Assembly (NCBI RefSeq): GCF_000716445.1
Contig: NZ_JNWK01000039.1
Coordinates: 8,671 to 72,670 of the forward strand
Origin: Streptomyces wedmorensis
GTDB taxonomy: Bacteria; Actinomycetota; Actinomycetes; Streptomycetales; Streptomycetaceae
Direction of reading: 5' to 3'
Length of the DNA stretch: 64,000 nt
Position 1 is the first letter of the stretch. Every line of letters starts with the position of its first letter. Under the pieces are notes generated by a model, which saw nothing but the letters and a program-made list of their open reading frames with translations, made no database searches and was not told the origin of the DNA. This document shows, piece after piece, positions 26,734 to 35,661 of this stretch. Both the position numbers and the translations under genes were made by a program.

Positions 26734-27318
26734 ATGACTCCTCTGCGCTGTCTGTCCACGCTCGCCTGCGCGACCCTGACCGCCCTCGCCACTGTGACCG
26801 TCACCTACGCCGCCCCGGTCACCGGCCGCGCGGCCGAACAGGCGGCGCCGTGCGTCCGCGGCGAGACGGAGGGGAGGGGCGAGTCGGCCGTCGATGACGG
26901 GGAGATCAGGTACACCGAGGCGAGCAAGTACGACACCCTGCGCAAGCACGCCCACAAGGTGTGGCAGGCCGGCTCGCTGTCGAGGATCAAAATCCGGGCG
27001 GACTCCGCGACCACTGTCAACGACCTGGAATGGCGGGACTACAAGAAGAAGGACGGCCACGGCGGCTACTACGAGCGCCGCGGCGCGATCGCGGCCACCG
27101 ACTACATCTACCTGAACTCCTACTACCTGGACCCGCCGGGCAACCTCAGCAATCTCGGCAGCGGGCAGTCCGTCGCCGCCCACGAACTCGGCCACGCGCT
27201 CGGCCTGTGCCACAAGAGCGACAACGTCTTCTCCGTCATGTGGAAGAACGTCGCCAACCCACCGGTCACCGGCCCCAGCGACGTCGACAAGGCCAACTAC
27301 AGGAAGATCTGGGGCTGA
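26734..27318 (+). CDS. Secreted snapalysin-like zinc metalloprotease
   Basis: This 194-aa protein has a signal peptide (PLRCLSTLACATLTALATVT to about residue 30). Its zinc motif is AAHELGHALGLCHKSD, matching HExxHxxGxxHxxD of snapalysin-type (M7) metzincins, and a Met-turn-like VFSVMWKN follows. The size fits small secreted neutral proteases of Streptomyces. ATG 26734 places the signal peptide correctly, although the nearest AGGG is rather far (about 14 nt). The next gene starts 2 bp after the stop, so the two are cotranscribed. Confidence 0.85.
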   Translation: MTPLRCLSTLACATLTALATVTVTYAAPVTGRAAEQAAPCVRGETEGRGESAVDDGEIRYTEASKYDTLRKHAHKVWQAGSLSRIKIRADSATTVNDLEWRDYKKKDGHGGYYERRGAIAATDYIYLNSYYLDPPGNLSNLGSGQSVAAHELGHALGLCHKSDNVFSVMWKNVANPPVTGPSDVDKANYRKIWG

Positions 27319-27320
27319 GT

Positions 27321-27899
27321 GTGCAACACAAGCGGACCACCCTGACCGTTCTGGCCGCCGCCGCGGTCCTCACCACCGCCGGCGCCGCCTGGTACACCAC
27401 CCTCGACACCCCGACCCACACTGGTCCTCCGGCGGCCGCGCACGGCGTGTGTCTGCCGGCGACCGACACCGACGAGGACAAGGCCGGCTATTCCCACACC
27501 ATCGCCGTGGTCACCGTCGACCGGACCGTCGAGTACCGCGAGGAAGGCGAAGCCCCGGGCGGCGCGCTGCTGTCGAAGGTCACGGTCGTCGAACCACTCA
27601 AGGGCACCCCGCCGGCGACGATGACGATCGGCCAGTCGGTCCTCCGGCAGACGGGCGGCGGATACGCGAAGACGAAGCCCGCCTACCTGCCGCTCGAGCC
27701 CGGCCACCGCTACGTCGTCGGCACCGTTCCCGACCCGAACTACGACGACGGCTGGGTCTGGTTCGCCACCGCTGCCGACGACGACCTCACTGCGGCCACA
27801 ACCCGCTGGACCCGCGCAGTCACCCACCAGATCGCCCCACACCCCGACCCCGCCTGCAACGACGTCATCGACGACGGATCCAGCCCCGCCACCCCCTGA
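27321..27899 (+). CDS. Exported or membrane-anchored protein of unknown function
   Basis: This 192-aa protein has an uncleaved-looking N-terminal hydrophobic segment (residues 6-24, TTLTVLAAAAVLTTAGAAW), then a beta-rich exterior domain with a single Cys near each end (GVCLPATD and DPACNDV) that could form a disulfide. YSHTIAVVTVDRTVEYRE and VEPLKGTPPATMTIGQSV suggest a small immunoglobulin-like or OB-like fold, but no family is recognised. It starts 2 bp after the metalloprotease stop, so an inhibitor or partner role is possible (inference). Confidence 0.75.
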   Translation: MQHKRTTLTVLAAAAVLTTAGAAWYTTLDTPTHTGPPAAAHGVCLPATDTDEDKAGYSHTIAVVTVDRTVEYREEGEAPGGALLSKVTVVEPLKGTPPATMTIGQSVLRQTGGGYAKTKPAYLPLEPGHRYVVGTVPDPNYDDGWVWFATAADDDLTAATTRWTRAVTHQIAPHPDPACNDVIDDGSSPATP

Positions 27900-28062
27900 A
27901 CCGGTCGCCGAGGACAGCGCCTCCTCGGGCGTCTCCTTCGTGGGCCCGTACAGCAGCGTCCCGTGTACACAGCTCCGGCCGCCGACAGCAGTTCGTATGC
28001 CGCCGGCTACGCGAGGCCAGGTGCGGGCGCTGTTCAGTCGGCTGCGAGCGTCCCGTCCAAGG

Positions 28063-28360
28063 TCACGAAGCGGTCCGTGAGTGTGGCCAGGTGTAGGCGG
28101 TGCCGTATGCGTCGCTTCCGAGTTGCCTGCGCGCGGCGCGTTCGGACCCTTCCCGCAGCGGGCCCAGTTCCGGGGTCCCCCGCTGCGGGTGCCCCACCAT
28201 GTCCCAGAACGCCTGGCCCGCACCGTAGGCGACGGCCGATTCGCTCGCCCGTTGCAGTGCCGCCAGGGCGGCGGCAAGGAGATCGAGTCCCAGGCCGAGC
28301 CCGAAGGCGTCCCCGACGGTCCGCTTGTCACGCAGCAGGGCCCGGGCGTGAGTGACCGCG
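28063..28360 (-). pseudogene. 3' fragment of a LuxR/AfsR-type regulator
   Basis: About 95 residues resemble the last TPR-like helices of large ATP-dependent LuxR or AfsR-type regulators: VGDAFGLGLGLDLLAAALAA, YGAGQAFWDMVG, REGSERAARRQLGSDAYGTA. No HTH and no upstream part remain, so this is a decayed fragment. Confidence 0.5.
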
Positions 28361-29284
28361 TCGGCCGGCCTAGGTCTGCACCGGAAACGCCACGCCTTGG
28401 AGCTAAAAGGCCGTTGTCTCACCCATTGGTTCGCTTGGCGGTCGAACGAGATTTCCCGCCAGGGTGAGCTTCCGGTGGCGCCGGAGAACGCCGTCCTGGC
28501 GAGCGCTGTCCGATGTCGTCCATCCCCTGCTTGCCGTCGACACCTTGGGCACCTCCGGCAGGTCGTCGCGACACGTGGCGTCGGCAGTCGTGACAGTCGC
28601 GGTCGGGCTTCTTGACGGCGAGCAGCGGTCGTTCAACCTACCGGCGTGAACAGCGCCTCCCATCAACGGTAGGCCGCATCCGGCCACCGACAACGTACGT
28701 CCTGAAAGGATCCCGCATGCGTTTTCCACGTACCGCGCGCGCCCGGCCGTGGCAGCGGCCGCGCTCACAGCGAGTGTGTTCACCACCGCTCCGGCCTCCG
28801 CGTACACGACTTCCGGCTGGAAGCCCTGGGGCAACTGGGCGAACGTGCAGTGTGGGCAGACCACCACGCACCCTCTGACAACGAGGGTCAGCTTCCAGAC
28901 GCGCATCATCCGCGGTTCGGGGTGCGATCCCAGCCGAGCGGTTCCAGGAGGTCCTGTTGTCGCAGAGACGGCGCGGGACACGACGGCGCCATCGTCGGGG
29001 TGCCGACCGCGCTCTCGGCGCGCTGTTCCCTGATCCGCCGGGCCAGGCTCTCGTCGTACACCAGCCCCCGCCGCCCCGCAGGGAACGTGATCCGTCCCGG
29101 CGCGGCGCGGCACGAACTCCCGCAGCCGACGACCGTCGGCGGTCAACTTGGTTCCGTGCGTGGTCATGGGGTGAGCGTGGTGAGGCGCACTTGCCGGCGG
29201 GGCCCCGTCGGGCCGGGCTCTGCTCGCTCCACGTCCGTCCGATAATCGGTTGCCTGGCCAGGGGCCTTCCCCGAAGGTGAGGCA
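28361..29284. other. Gap of 0.9 kb with a decayed small secreted-protein gene
   Basis: Most of this stretch shows no gene. At about 28717-28960 a short secreted-protein gene seems broken: ATG 28717 opens MRFPRTARAR, then a one-base shift would join it to a signal peptide (AAAALTASVFTTAPASA) and mature YTTSGWKPWGNWANVQCG. The sequence loses protein character after about 28960. GTG 28749 could start a shorter version, but without a basic n-region. Confidence 0.4.
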
Positions 29285-30115
29285 GTGAACAAGACCCACG
29301 ACAGGCCGCTGATCGACGCGGCCCGATGGCTGAACCTCTACGAGAGCGGCTGCCCCGCCCCGGCGGCGGCCGAACTGCCGGACCTCGCCGCCGAACTGAC
29401 CGAGGCCCTCCGCCACCCCGACCCGGACATCCGCGACGGCGCTCCCTACGTGGTGCTGCGAACGTGGATCCAGCGCGATGTCATCGACAAGCCGCTGCGC
29501 GCCCGACTGGGTGCCGTGATGGCCGACCGGTTCGACGACCCCGAGATCCAGGCGCGCACCTTCGCCCCACTCGTGCTCGACATGATCGTCAGTCGCGGCG
29601 ACCTCGACCTGGCGTGGCTCGCCGCCTTCCGACGCTGGTTCCCGGCCGAGACGGACCTTCGCGCGTACGACCCCGAGATCGGCTGGCTCCACGCCGTCGC
29701 ACACGGCGCTGACCTGCTCGGCACCTTCGGACTGCATCCGGAGGTCGACCCGAAGGAGATGCTCGCGCTGGCGGCGGAGCGGCTCGTGGTTCCGACCGAC
29801 GAGCTCTTCGCCCAGCAAGAGGACGACCGGCTCGCCCAGGGCATCGCCCGCACGCTCACCCGCCCGGAACTGTCCGAGGCCGACGCCGTCGGCTGGCTGG
29901 ACGCCATCGAGACGGACTTCGCCGCCGGCCGACGCGGCGCCCCCACCGTGGCCGCCCACACCTCCAACGCCATGCGCACGCTGCGGATGCTGTACCTCCT
30001 CGCCGACACCGGGGTCCGGATCGACGGCGCCCCCGCCCCCGTACGCCCTCCGCACGCGGAGGCGCTGAAGCGGCGTCTGACGGAGGTGCTGGCGCTGACC
30101 TTCCGCGGGGCGTGA
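29285..30115 (+). CDS. DUF2785 domain protein
   Basis: This 276-aa cytoplasmic helical protein matches the DUF2785 pattern: HPDPDIRDGAPYVVLRTWIQ, YDPEIGWLHAVAHGADLLG (the family's conserved His-Gly-Ala-Asp) and LALAAERLVVPTDELF. Function is unknown. GTG 29285 is preceded by GAAGGTGAGG, a usable ribosome site. It is flanked by empty stretches and appears monocistronic. Confidence 0.85.
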   Translation: MNKTHDRPLIDAARWLNLYESGCPAPAAAELPDLAAELTEALRHPDPDIRDGAPYVVLRTWIQRDVIDKPLRARLGAVMADRFDDPEIQARTFAPLVLDMIVSRGDLDLAWLAAFRRWFPAETDLRAYDPEIGWLHAVAHGADLLGTFGLHPEVDPKEMLALAAERLVVPTDELFAQQEDDRLAQGIARTLTRPELSEADAVGWLDAIETDFAAGRRGAPTVAAHTSNAMRTLRMLYLLADTGVRIDGAPAPVRPPHAEALKRRLTEVLALTFRGA

Positions 30116-30582
30116 CGGACGGATGCCACCGCTCGGTGAGGCAAGTCTCCCGGAGGCGCGCCTCACTGGCAGGCACCCGACGGCCGACCAGGCAGTTCAG
30201 CGAGTTCCCAAGCACGCCTAGGCGTGTTGAAGAAGGTCAGTCCAGGCTGGATATCGATCCGCCTTCCGTCGGCCCGCCATGTCGTCGATCTGCCGTCCGT
30301 GAAAGTCGCCCGGCCCCGCATGACCCTTGTGCTGTTCGGTGCGATACGCCAGCACCGCCTCTCTGCGCCTGCTCCCGTACTCGAAGCGGCTGCCCGGGGT
30401 TCCCGCCATCCGGGCATGGCTGACCGGCTGCGTCGCCGGCCGCCGCGGCTCACGCCTGGTCCCGATCACGACGAACGGCACCCCACCCTCGGCCAATGCC
30501 GGCCCCGCGTGGGCGGGGCCGACTACACACCTTGGGCCGTGCAAGCGAGCGCGAGAGCACCGATTCTCGGCACTCGCTCCTT
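30116..30582. other. Intergenic stretch, possible gene fragment
   Basis: No intact gene. On the minus strand a frame ending near 30220 reads like a protein end (EYGSRRREAVLAYRTEQHKG, then DFHGRQIDDMAGRRKADRYP), but there is no start or family match, so it may be a fragment. Confidence 0.35.
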
Positions 30583-30617
30583 GCTACTGGCTACTGGCTA
30601 CTGGCTACTGGCTACTG
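30583..30617. repeat. Heptamer tandem repeat (GCTACTG)x5
   Basis: Five perfect copies of GCTACTG overlap the 3' end of the DUF4287 gene, whose TAG stop lies inside the last unit. Copy number changes would alter the gene's end or its 3' RNA. Confidence 0.95.
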
Positions 30618-30824
30618 GCCGGAATCCTCGGCGAGGGTGTGGGCAACGAGGGCGTTCGCGTGGCCGTGTCCCAGGCTGTGCTCGGACTTGAGCCAGTTGA
30701 CGAGCTCCATGTGCTTGGTGAGCGGAGAGGTGCGAATGAGCTCCTTCCACTCCGCGATCGGACGGCCGTACTTCTTCTCGATGGAGGGGAAGTAGCTGGC
30801 AGGACCCTTCACCGCGTCGGTCAT
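30612..30824 (-). CDS. DUF4287 small protein
   Basis: This 70-aa protein reads MTDAVKGPASYFPSIEKKYG, then PIAEWKELI and LVNWLKSEHSLGHGHANALV, the pattern of DUF4287, a small helical family with an invariant GHGHANA-type motif. Function is unknown. ATG 30824 has AGGAAG upstream. The gene lies between a heptamer repeat and a DUF998 membrane protein gene in the same orientation. Confidence 0.88.
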   Translation of the reverse strand: MTDAVKGPASYFPSIEKKYGRPIAEWKELIRTSPLTKHMELVNWLKSEHSLGHGHANALVAHTLAEDSGQ

Positions 30825-30900
30825 GAGATGCCCCGCTTCCTGTCTGGGAGGACTAGATGATCTTGACGTTGTCGATGATGCGCGCGAGAGCGGCGGCCGT

Positions 30901-31569
30901 CTAGCGGCCCGCCGGGACGGCGACCAAACGGGCTGTCACCGCGGCCAGCCACACCAGGCCGAGGCCCGCCGCAGTGGTGAACGCAAGGACGGACGCGGCC
31001 GAGGCCATGAATCCGGCGAGAACAGCGATGGGCACCAGGCGCGAGGCGACGGCCCAGCCGCGGTGGCCCCGGGCGGCGAGCGGGCGGGCCAGGACGACGA
31101 ACACGGCGCACAGGGCGAGGTAGCCGACCATCCCCGCCAGCATGTGCACGGAGCCATGCCCGCTGATCACGGTCGTGTCAGGAGCGCCGGCGGGGAAGCC
31201 CGCGCCGGCATCCACGGGAAAGGCCGCCGCGGCCCAGAACGAGACGCCGAAGACCCCGGTCAGGGCCGGACCCCAGGTGCCGCCCACACCGCCGCCCAGC
31301 GCGCGGCGCAGCCCGGCCGCACCCACGATCAACAGCGCTCCCGCGATCAGGAAGTTCACGGTCTGGATCCAGCCCGCCTCGCCGAGGGCAAGCTGACTGA
31401 TCGCGTTTCGGCTGAAGTCGAAGCCGTCACGGGTCAGCCCCTGGACGATGCCCGCCCCGAGGAACAGCGGTCCCGCGACGACCGCGCCGGCCGCCAAGCC
31501 ACGAGCCGCCGACCACGAGGTGGGCGAGATACGGACGGCGCGGGAACGGGCGCTGAGCGTCTGGGTCAT
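30901..31569 (-). CDS. DUF998 family membrane protein
   Basis: This 222-aa protein has about six hydrophobic segments. It matches DUF998: FDFSRNAISQLALGEAGWIQ after the first helix, the exterior loop AAAFPVDAGAGFPAGAPDTT with ISGHGSVHMLAGM, and helices to the C-terminus. Function is unknown. ATG 31569 follows GAGGAAGG. A GGACCCC heptamer array lies about 120 bp upstream. Confidence 0.85.
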   Translation of the reverse strand: MTQTLSARSRAVRISPTSWSAARGLAAGAVVAGPLFLGAGIVQGLTRDGFDFSRNAISQLALGEAGWIQTVNFLIAGALLIVGAAGLRRALGGGVGGTWGPALTGVFGVSFWAAAAFPVDAGAGFPAGAPDTTVISGHGSVHMLAGMVGYLALCAVFVVLARPLAARGHRGWAVASRLVPIAVLAGFMASAASVLAFTTAAGLGLVWLAAVTARLVAVPAGR

Positions 31570-31688
31570 GGCGAGCCTTCCTCATTCGAGTTCTGTCGCA
31601 CCTATGACCGGAGGCAACCGGGGAACTCATCGCCTCGACAAGGGTGACTTGGATCACGCGACCAGAACACAGACAAAGCCGGACCGCC

Positions 31689-31723
31689 GGACCCCGGACC
31701 CCGGACCCCGGACCCCGGACCCC
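31689..31723. repeat. Heptamer tandem repeat (GGACCCC)x5
   Basis: Five perfect copies, followed by a diverged sixth (GGACCGC), lie 120 bp upstream of the DUF998 gene in a gene-poor gap. Confidence 0.95.
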
Positions 31724-31922
31724 GGACCGCAAAGGGTTGGAGCTGTCCGGCTGAGACCGGTCAGACCAGGCCGCCCCAGCGGCCGTTCGGCATGACTCGG
31801 CCCCGCATACGAGCCACGAGGCGAAGATCGCGACCAGGACTCCGGCCCAGGATGTGGCTTCTCAATGGATGAGGTCGTTGATCGTTCGTCTCTGTAGTCA
31901 GTGCAGGCCGTTGAGGAAGCCG

Positions 31923-32492
31923 ATGGCGACCGCGCCCCACCAGCTGATCAAGGCCGAGCTGTTTCGAACGGATCCTGGGCCCGAACAGCTGAGGGCGGGA
32001 GATGTCTGCCGGGTCGGCGTGCCGCCTACGGTCGTGCACGTGACGGCTGTCGACCACCACGGTCCCCCTCTGGAGACGGTCTGGCTGCCGCATCCCACTC
32101 ATACCGTGACCATGCTGCGCCGAGGTCTCTCCTGTCGCGACTTCCCGGACGAGAGCCATCTCGATGGACTGGGGTACACCATCCACCCTGGCGACGGCAT
32201 TCCCTTCGCCTTCGAACTGCTGATGCGCCCATACGCGGTTCTCCAGGCGGGTGACGAGGTCGCCGACGCCGACGGCCGGGCCTGGCGGTTCGACGGGCCC
32301 TGGGATTGGACCGCCTTCGATGGAGAGCCGGCCGCCGCGGGCCCCGCGTGGCCGCTCCTCCTGCTCACCCGAGCAGGAGCTCCGTGCACCATCGAGGACT
32401 CCGCGGCGGTGGCTGCGAGCACAGCGAGCGGCTCGCACCAAGAGACGGTTGGAGACTGGATGGCACTCACCAAGGCCTCGCCTACACCGTGA
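31923..32492 (+). CDS. Hypothetical protein
   Basis: This 189-aa protein of unknown family looks soluble: LIKAELFRTDPGPEQLRAGD, LGYTIHPGDGIPFAFELLM, RAWRFDGPWDWTAFDG. The composition and the ribosome site (GAGGAAG, 6 nt before ATG 31923) support a real gene. It sits among IS debris, so it may be a passenger gene. The last 20 residues are low complexity. Confidence 0.65.
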   Translation: MATAPHQLIKAELFRTDPGPEQLRAGDVCRVGVPPTVVHVTAVDHHGPPLETVWLPHPTHTVTMLRRGLSCRDFPDESHLDGLGYTIHPGDGIPFAFELLMRPYAVLQAGDEVADADGRAWRFDGPWDWTAFDGEPAAAGPAWPLLLLTRAGAPCTIEDSAAVAASTASGSHQETVGDWMALTKASPTP

Positions 32493-32709
32493 CCTGACGG
32501 CCGCCCACCGCACCATGCCTGGACGGTTGAGCCATCCGGTGGCCCTGTGGTGCTGCAACACTCATGGAAGGAATGCTTGCAGGGCAGTACGGGCTGCGGT
32601 GTCGCCGCGGAGTTCGTCGGCGTAGGGCACATGTTGACCCAAACCTCCTGGCCGCTCGCCGCCTTGACTGCCCCTCTGCCCTCCGGCCCGGGACTCCCGA
32701 AGCGCCAAC

Positions 32710-32835
32710 CCGGACGACTGAGGTTGTCTGACGTGGCAAGTTTCGCGAGCTTCTTGTAACAGGTCAGGGCGGTGGCCATGGCCAGGCTCCGGCTCTGCCA
32801 GTCGTTGCGGACCACGTACGGGATCTTGAGACCAC
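32710..32835 (-). pseudogene. Transposase 3' fragment
   Basis: A short leftward piece (SLAMATALTCYKKLAKLATS) resembles the end of IS5-type transposases and is similar to the end of the remnant at 34190-34745. Nothing else of the element is left. Confidence 0.4.
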
Positions 32836-32862
32836 GAGCAGGCCATGGCAGGCTCATGCCGC

Positions 32863-33447
32863 ATGATCGACGAATTCGCGAAAGACAACCTGCACGGGAG
32901 ACTGCGGCGGGACCGTAACGCGCTGCTCTGGAAACTCGACGGCTTGTCCGAATACGACGCCCGCCGACCTTTGACGGCGACCGGGACCAACCTCCTCGGC
33001 CTGGTCAAGCACGTGGCCACGGTCGAGGCCAGGTACTTCGGCGAGGTCTTCGACCGCCCTTCCCCGGAACCGCTGTCCCGGTGGCAGGACTCCGACGGCA
33101 GCGATCTGTGGGCGACCGAGGACGAGACCCGCGATCAGATCATCGGGTTCTACCGGCGCACGTGGGAACACTCGGACGCGACGATCAACGAGCTTTCCCT
33201 CGACGCCCCCGGCCACGTGCCGTGGTGGCCGGAGCCTCATGCCGACACGAACCTGTTCGGCATCATGGTCCACGTCCTCGGCGAGTCCATCCGGCATGCC
33301 GGGCACGCCGACATCCTGCGCGAGGGCCTCGACGGCCGGACCGGGTTGCGCGCCGAACACGAGAAGCAGATCGACGAGGAAGCCCGTGCAGCCCACTGGG
33401 CGAAGATCGAGCAGGCCGCCAGGTCGGCAGCACCAATCAAGGCTTAG
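32863..33447 (+). CDS. DinB/DUF664 family protein
   Basis: This 194-aa protein has a DinB-like four-helix bundle. Three His positions fit the metal site: LVKHVATVEARYFG (His after the second helix), and HVLGESIRHAGHADILREGL with the H-x3-H pattern. Related enzymes include thiol-dependent transferases. ATG 32863 is preferred; ATG 32845 is in frame with no better ribosome site. It appears monocistronic. Confidence 0.88.
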   Translation: MIDEFAKDNLHGRLRRDRNALLWKLDGLSEYDARRPLTATGTNLLGLVKHVATVEARYFGEVFDRPSPEPLSRWQDSDGSDLWATEDETRDQIIGFYRRTWEHSDATINELSLDAPGHVPWWPEPHADTNLFGIMVHVLGESIRHAGHADILREGLDGRTGLRAEHEKQIDEEARAAHWAKIEQAARSAAPIKA

Positions 33448-33504
33448 GGCGTCTATCGAGAGTGCTCGTAGTACGGGCCGTGGGCGGACCTCACCAGTCC
33501 GCCG

Positions 33505-34071
33505 CTATCTAACCGGGGAAACGACGTCTTCCAGTGTCAGGGGCATCGGGTAGGTGCGCTCCGCAGGAAACAGCCGCTGTGCCTTGGTGGCGTGTCCGGT
33601 TTGCATCAGTGTCGAGGCCTTGCGGATCTGGGGGGTGAGGTCGGTGAGACTGACGATCCAGTCGTCGGTGAACGTGCGGATCAGGTGGCGGCCGATGCCG
33701 ACCTGGATGCTGTAGTGGTTCAGTGCCGCTCCGCGCGGCGAACGCTCCGGGTCCCACTGGACATGTACGGCTGCCTGGGCCACCGCTGCCGGGTCGGCGG
33801 TTGTCAGCACGGCCTGGGACAGGGCCTCCTCCCAGCCCTCCCGGGTGATCCGCACCGCGAGAACACGTTCCTGGCCCGGTTTGCGGGCCCAGTTGCTGCG
33901 GTGCATCAGCCACATGAACGACGGCTTGATCCACGTCATACGGTGGAACGAGAACGGCGCGACGAAACGGCCCGCCCTCAGTGCCGCGTCAGCGATGGCA
34001 GGCGAGTACGCCTGATAGACCACGATCGTGCGAGCGTCGTAGTCGGCACGAATCTGATACTGGGGCGTCAT
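33505..34071 (-). CDS. DUF4291 family protein
   Basis: This 188-aa protein fits DUF4291: [60 protein letters not shown] and [20 protein letters not shown]. Function is unknown. ATG 34071 matches the family start; a 31-residue upstream extension is rejected. Confidence 0.88.
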   Translation of the reverse strand: MTPQYQIRADYDARTIVVYQAYSPAIADAALRAGRFVAPFSFHRMTWIKPSFMWLMHRSNWARKPGQERVLAVRITREGWEEALSQAVLTTADPAAVAQAAVHVQWDPERSPRGAALNHYSIQVGIGRHLIRTFTDDWIVSLTDLTPQIRKASTLMQTGHATKAQRLFPAERTYPMPLTLEDVVSPVR

Positions 34072-34189
34072 GCGCCGCACCCTGCCATCTGGTCCGCCGG
34101 CGCGGCGAGCCGATTTCGCCTCACCGCCCCCTGGGGCAGATTCGGATGCACTACTCAAAGCCACTCGCGTGACGAGCGGGCCGTGTTCA

Positions 34190-34745
34190 CGGCAGTGGCG
34201 TACGCGCTGACCAGCGGCTGTGCCGGCGGCACCTGTCGCCGACGTTCGGCACGTCGCCCGCCACCGCGCATCGCCGCTTCACGGTATGAACCGAGGCCGG
34301 CCTGTGGCGTCGGCTGCAGCGGGCGGTGCTGGACGAACTCGGGGCCCGGGGCAGGGTGGAATGGACCTCGGTGATCGTCGACGCGGCCTCCGTTCGCGCC
34401 AAAAGGGGGACGCTGACCGGGCCTGAAGCCGGTCGATCGCGGCAAACGGCGGCGGTGACTCGTCAAACTCCGGGCGAACAAGGTGTACTTCTCCGCCGAA
34501 CACCTGGCCTGGCTGCGCGAGCGCGGGCTCGTCGCGCGCATCGCGCGGCCCGGCGTCGAGTCCGGCGAACGCCTTGGTCGGCACTGCTGGAAGCTCGACG
34601 GTCGATCGCCTGGCTCTTCGGCTACCGCCGCCTCACCGTCCGGTACGAACGAAAGGGCTCGCGCTTCCTCGCCTTCCTGGGTCGGGCCGGCGCCCTGACC
34701 TGCTCCAAGAAGCTCGCGAAAGTTGCCGTGCAAGAGACCCTCTAA
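34190..34745 (+). pseudogene. IS5-type transposase remnant with internal deletion
   Basis: Rightward pieces in shifting frames include VLDELGARGRVEWTSVIVDA, ASVRAKRGTLTGPEAG, VYFSAEHLAWLRERGLVARI and SIAWLFGYRRLTVRYERKGS with a typical end (ALTCSKKLAKVAV). The central DDE segment is deleted. No terminal repeats were found. Confidence 0.8.
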
Positions 34746-34783
34746 CCCGAACCGCCAACCCGATCGTTAGAGGAGAACGTCAT

Positions 34784-34813
34784 CCCGGAACGTTAGCAAG
34801 CTAACGTTCTGGG
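34784..34813. promoter_or_regulatory. Long palindrome upstream of the candidate antitoxin gene
   Basis: AACGTTAGC-aa-GCTAACGTT is a perfect 9-bp inverted repeat. Including CCCGG/CTGGG flanks, the arms reach 14 bp with one mismatch. It lies 43 bp before the start of the 94-aa gene, in an A/T-rich patch, as expected for an autoregulatory operator. Confidence 0.7.
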
Positions 34814-34855
34814 CTAGGGTGGAAACAGGAATGGTGATTCCACTGGAGGGCCAGG

Positions 34856-35140
34856 ATGAGCAGGGAACCGTGGACGATCGAACGGATCTGCGATGCTCTC
34901 GGAAACCCCGCCCTCACCCAGCGCTTCCTGGGAGAGATCAACCGTGCGCCGGCTCACGAACTCCTCACGGTCTTCGCGAAGTGGGAGCGCATCGCGAAGG
35001 ACACCGTCGCTGCCGTCGAACGTGGCCGCAAGCTGGCGGCACATGACGCTCGCGGCGAGGAACCGCCGGGGGTGTGGGTGGACGCGACAGCCAAGATCCA
35101 GGCCGTGGTCGAGCGATCTCGCGCCAGCGGCGCCGCGTGA
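34856..35140 (+). CDS. Candidate antitoxin, 94 aa
   Basis: This small, charged, mostly helical protein (PWTIERICDALGNPALTQRF, FAKWERIAKDTVAAVERGRK) has no recognised domain. It has the size, acidic/helical character and position of an antitoxin: first gene after a strong palindromic operator, followed 142 bp later by an 80-aa RelE-like candidate. GGAGGG precedes ATG 34856. Its stop lies in the first copy of a 22-bp tandem repeat. The role is inferred from arrangement. Confidence 0.6.
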   Translation: MSREPWTIERICDALGNPALTQRFLGEINRAPAHELLTVFAKWERIAKDTVAAVERGRKLAAHDARGEEPPGVWVDATAKIQAVVERSRASGAA

Positions 35141-35179
35141 AGGCGATCCGTTCTTCGCGTGAAGGCGATCCGTTCTTCG
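35136..35179. repeat. 22-bp tandem duplication after the candidate antitoxin gene
   Basis: CGTGAAGGCGATCCGTTCTT (plus CG) occurs twice in direct succession at 35136 and 35158. The first copy includes the TGA stop of the 94-aa gene. Confidence 0.95.
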
Positions 35180-35282
35180 TACAGTCAGCGACCCGCTACG
35201 CTGTGTCGTGAAGGATCACTGTCTGCCGTCCAGTGATTTCGTCGCGCCCATCGTGGTGCCCGAAAATCAGAGGACCACCCAG

Positions 35283-35525
35283 GTGTACCGCCTCAAGTAC
35301 GACCCGGCAGCCGAAGCCGTTCACGAAGCGATGCCGGCCACCTCCAGCGAGGCGCTGACACTCGCTCTCGCGGCCGCCTGCAGTGACCCCATCGGTGCCA
35401 CAGAGCCCTACGGGGAAGACGACGGTGTGATCCGGATGCTGGTCACCGACGCGGCCTTCGCGGTGCTCCTCGTCGGCGACACCCTCAAGGCAGTGACTGT
35501 CCTGCAGATCAGCTACTACGACTGA
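35283..35525 (+). CDS. Candidate RelE-like toxin, 80 aa
   Basis: From GTG 35283 the protein reads YRLKYDPAAEAVHEAMPATS, then DPIGATEPYGEDDGVIRMLV and VLLVGDTLKAVTVLQISYYD. The size and the final strand pattern resemble short RelE/ParE-fold toxins (ends like VLLVV-x-V-x-VLQI). GAGGA lies 8 nt before this GTG; the longer start at 35208 has no ribosome site. It follows the 94-aa candidate antitoxin gene. Toxicity is inferred, and key RelE catalytic residues cannot be assigned with confidence. Confidence 0.6.
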   Translation: MYRLKYDPAAEAVHEAMPATSSEALTLALAAACSDPIGATEPYGEDDGVIRMLVTDAAFAVLLVGDTLKAVTVLQISYYD

Positions 35526-35661
35526 ACACCCCCGCTTCCCGCCGGGACGGAGCTTGCGAGCGCGGGGTGTCGGGATTCGTCGTGCGCGGGCTTGGCCACA
35601 AGTTGGTCACCGATCGGAGACCGGCGCACGAGCGGGCGCGGCTTCCGACAACATCGCCCAC

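Noticed and set aside
30583..31723. CRISPR array from repeated short units
   Set aside because: The units are 7 bp in direct contact with no spacers; these are simple tandem repeats.
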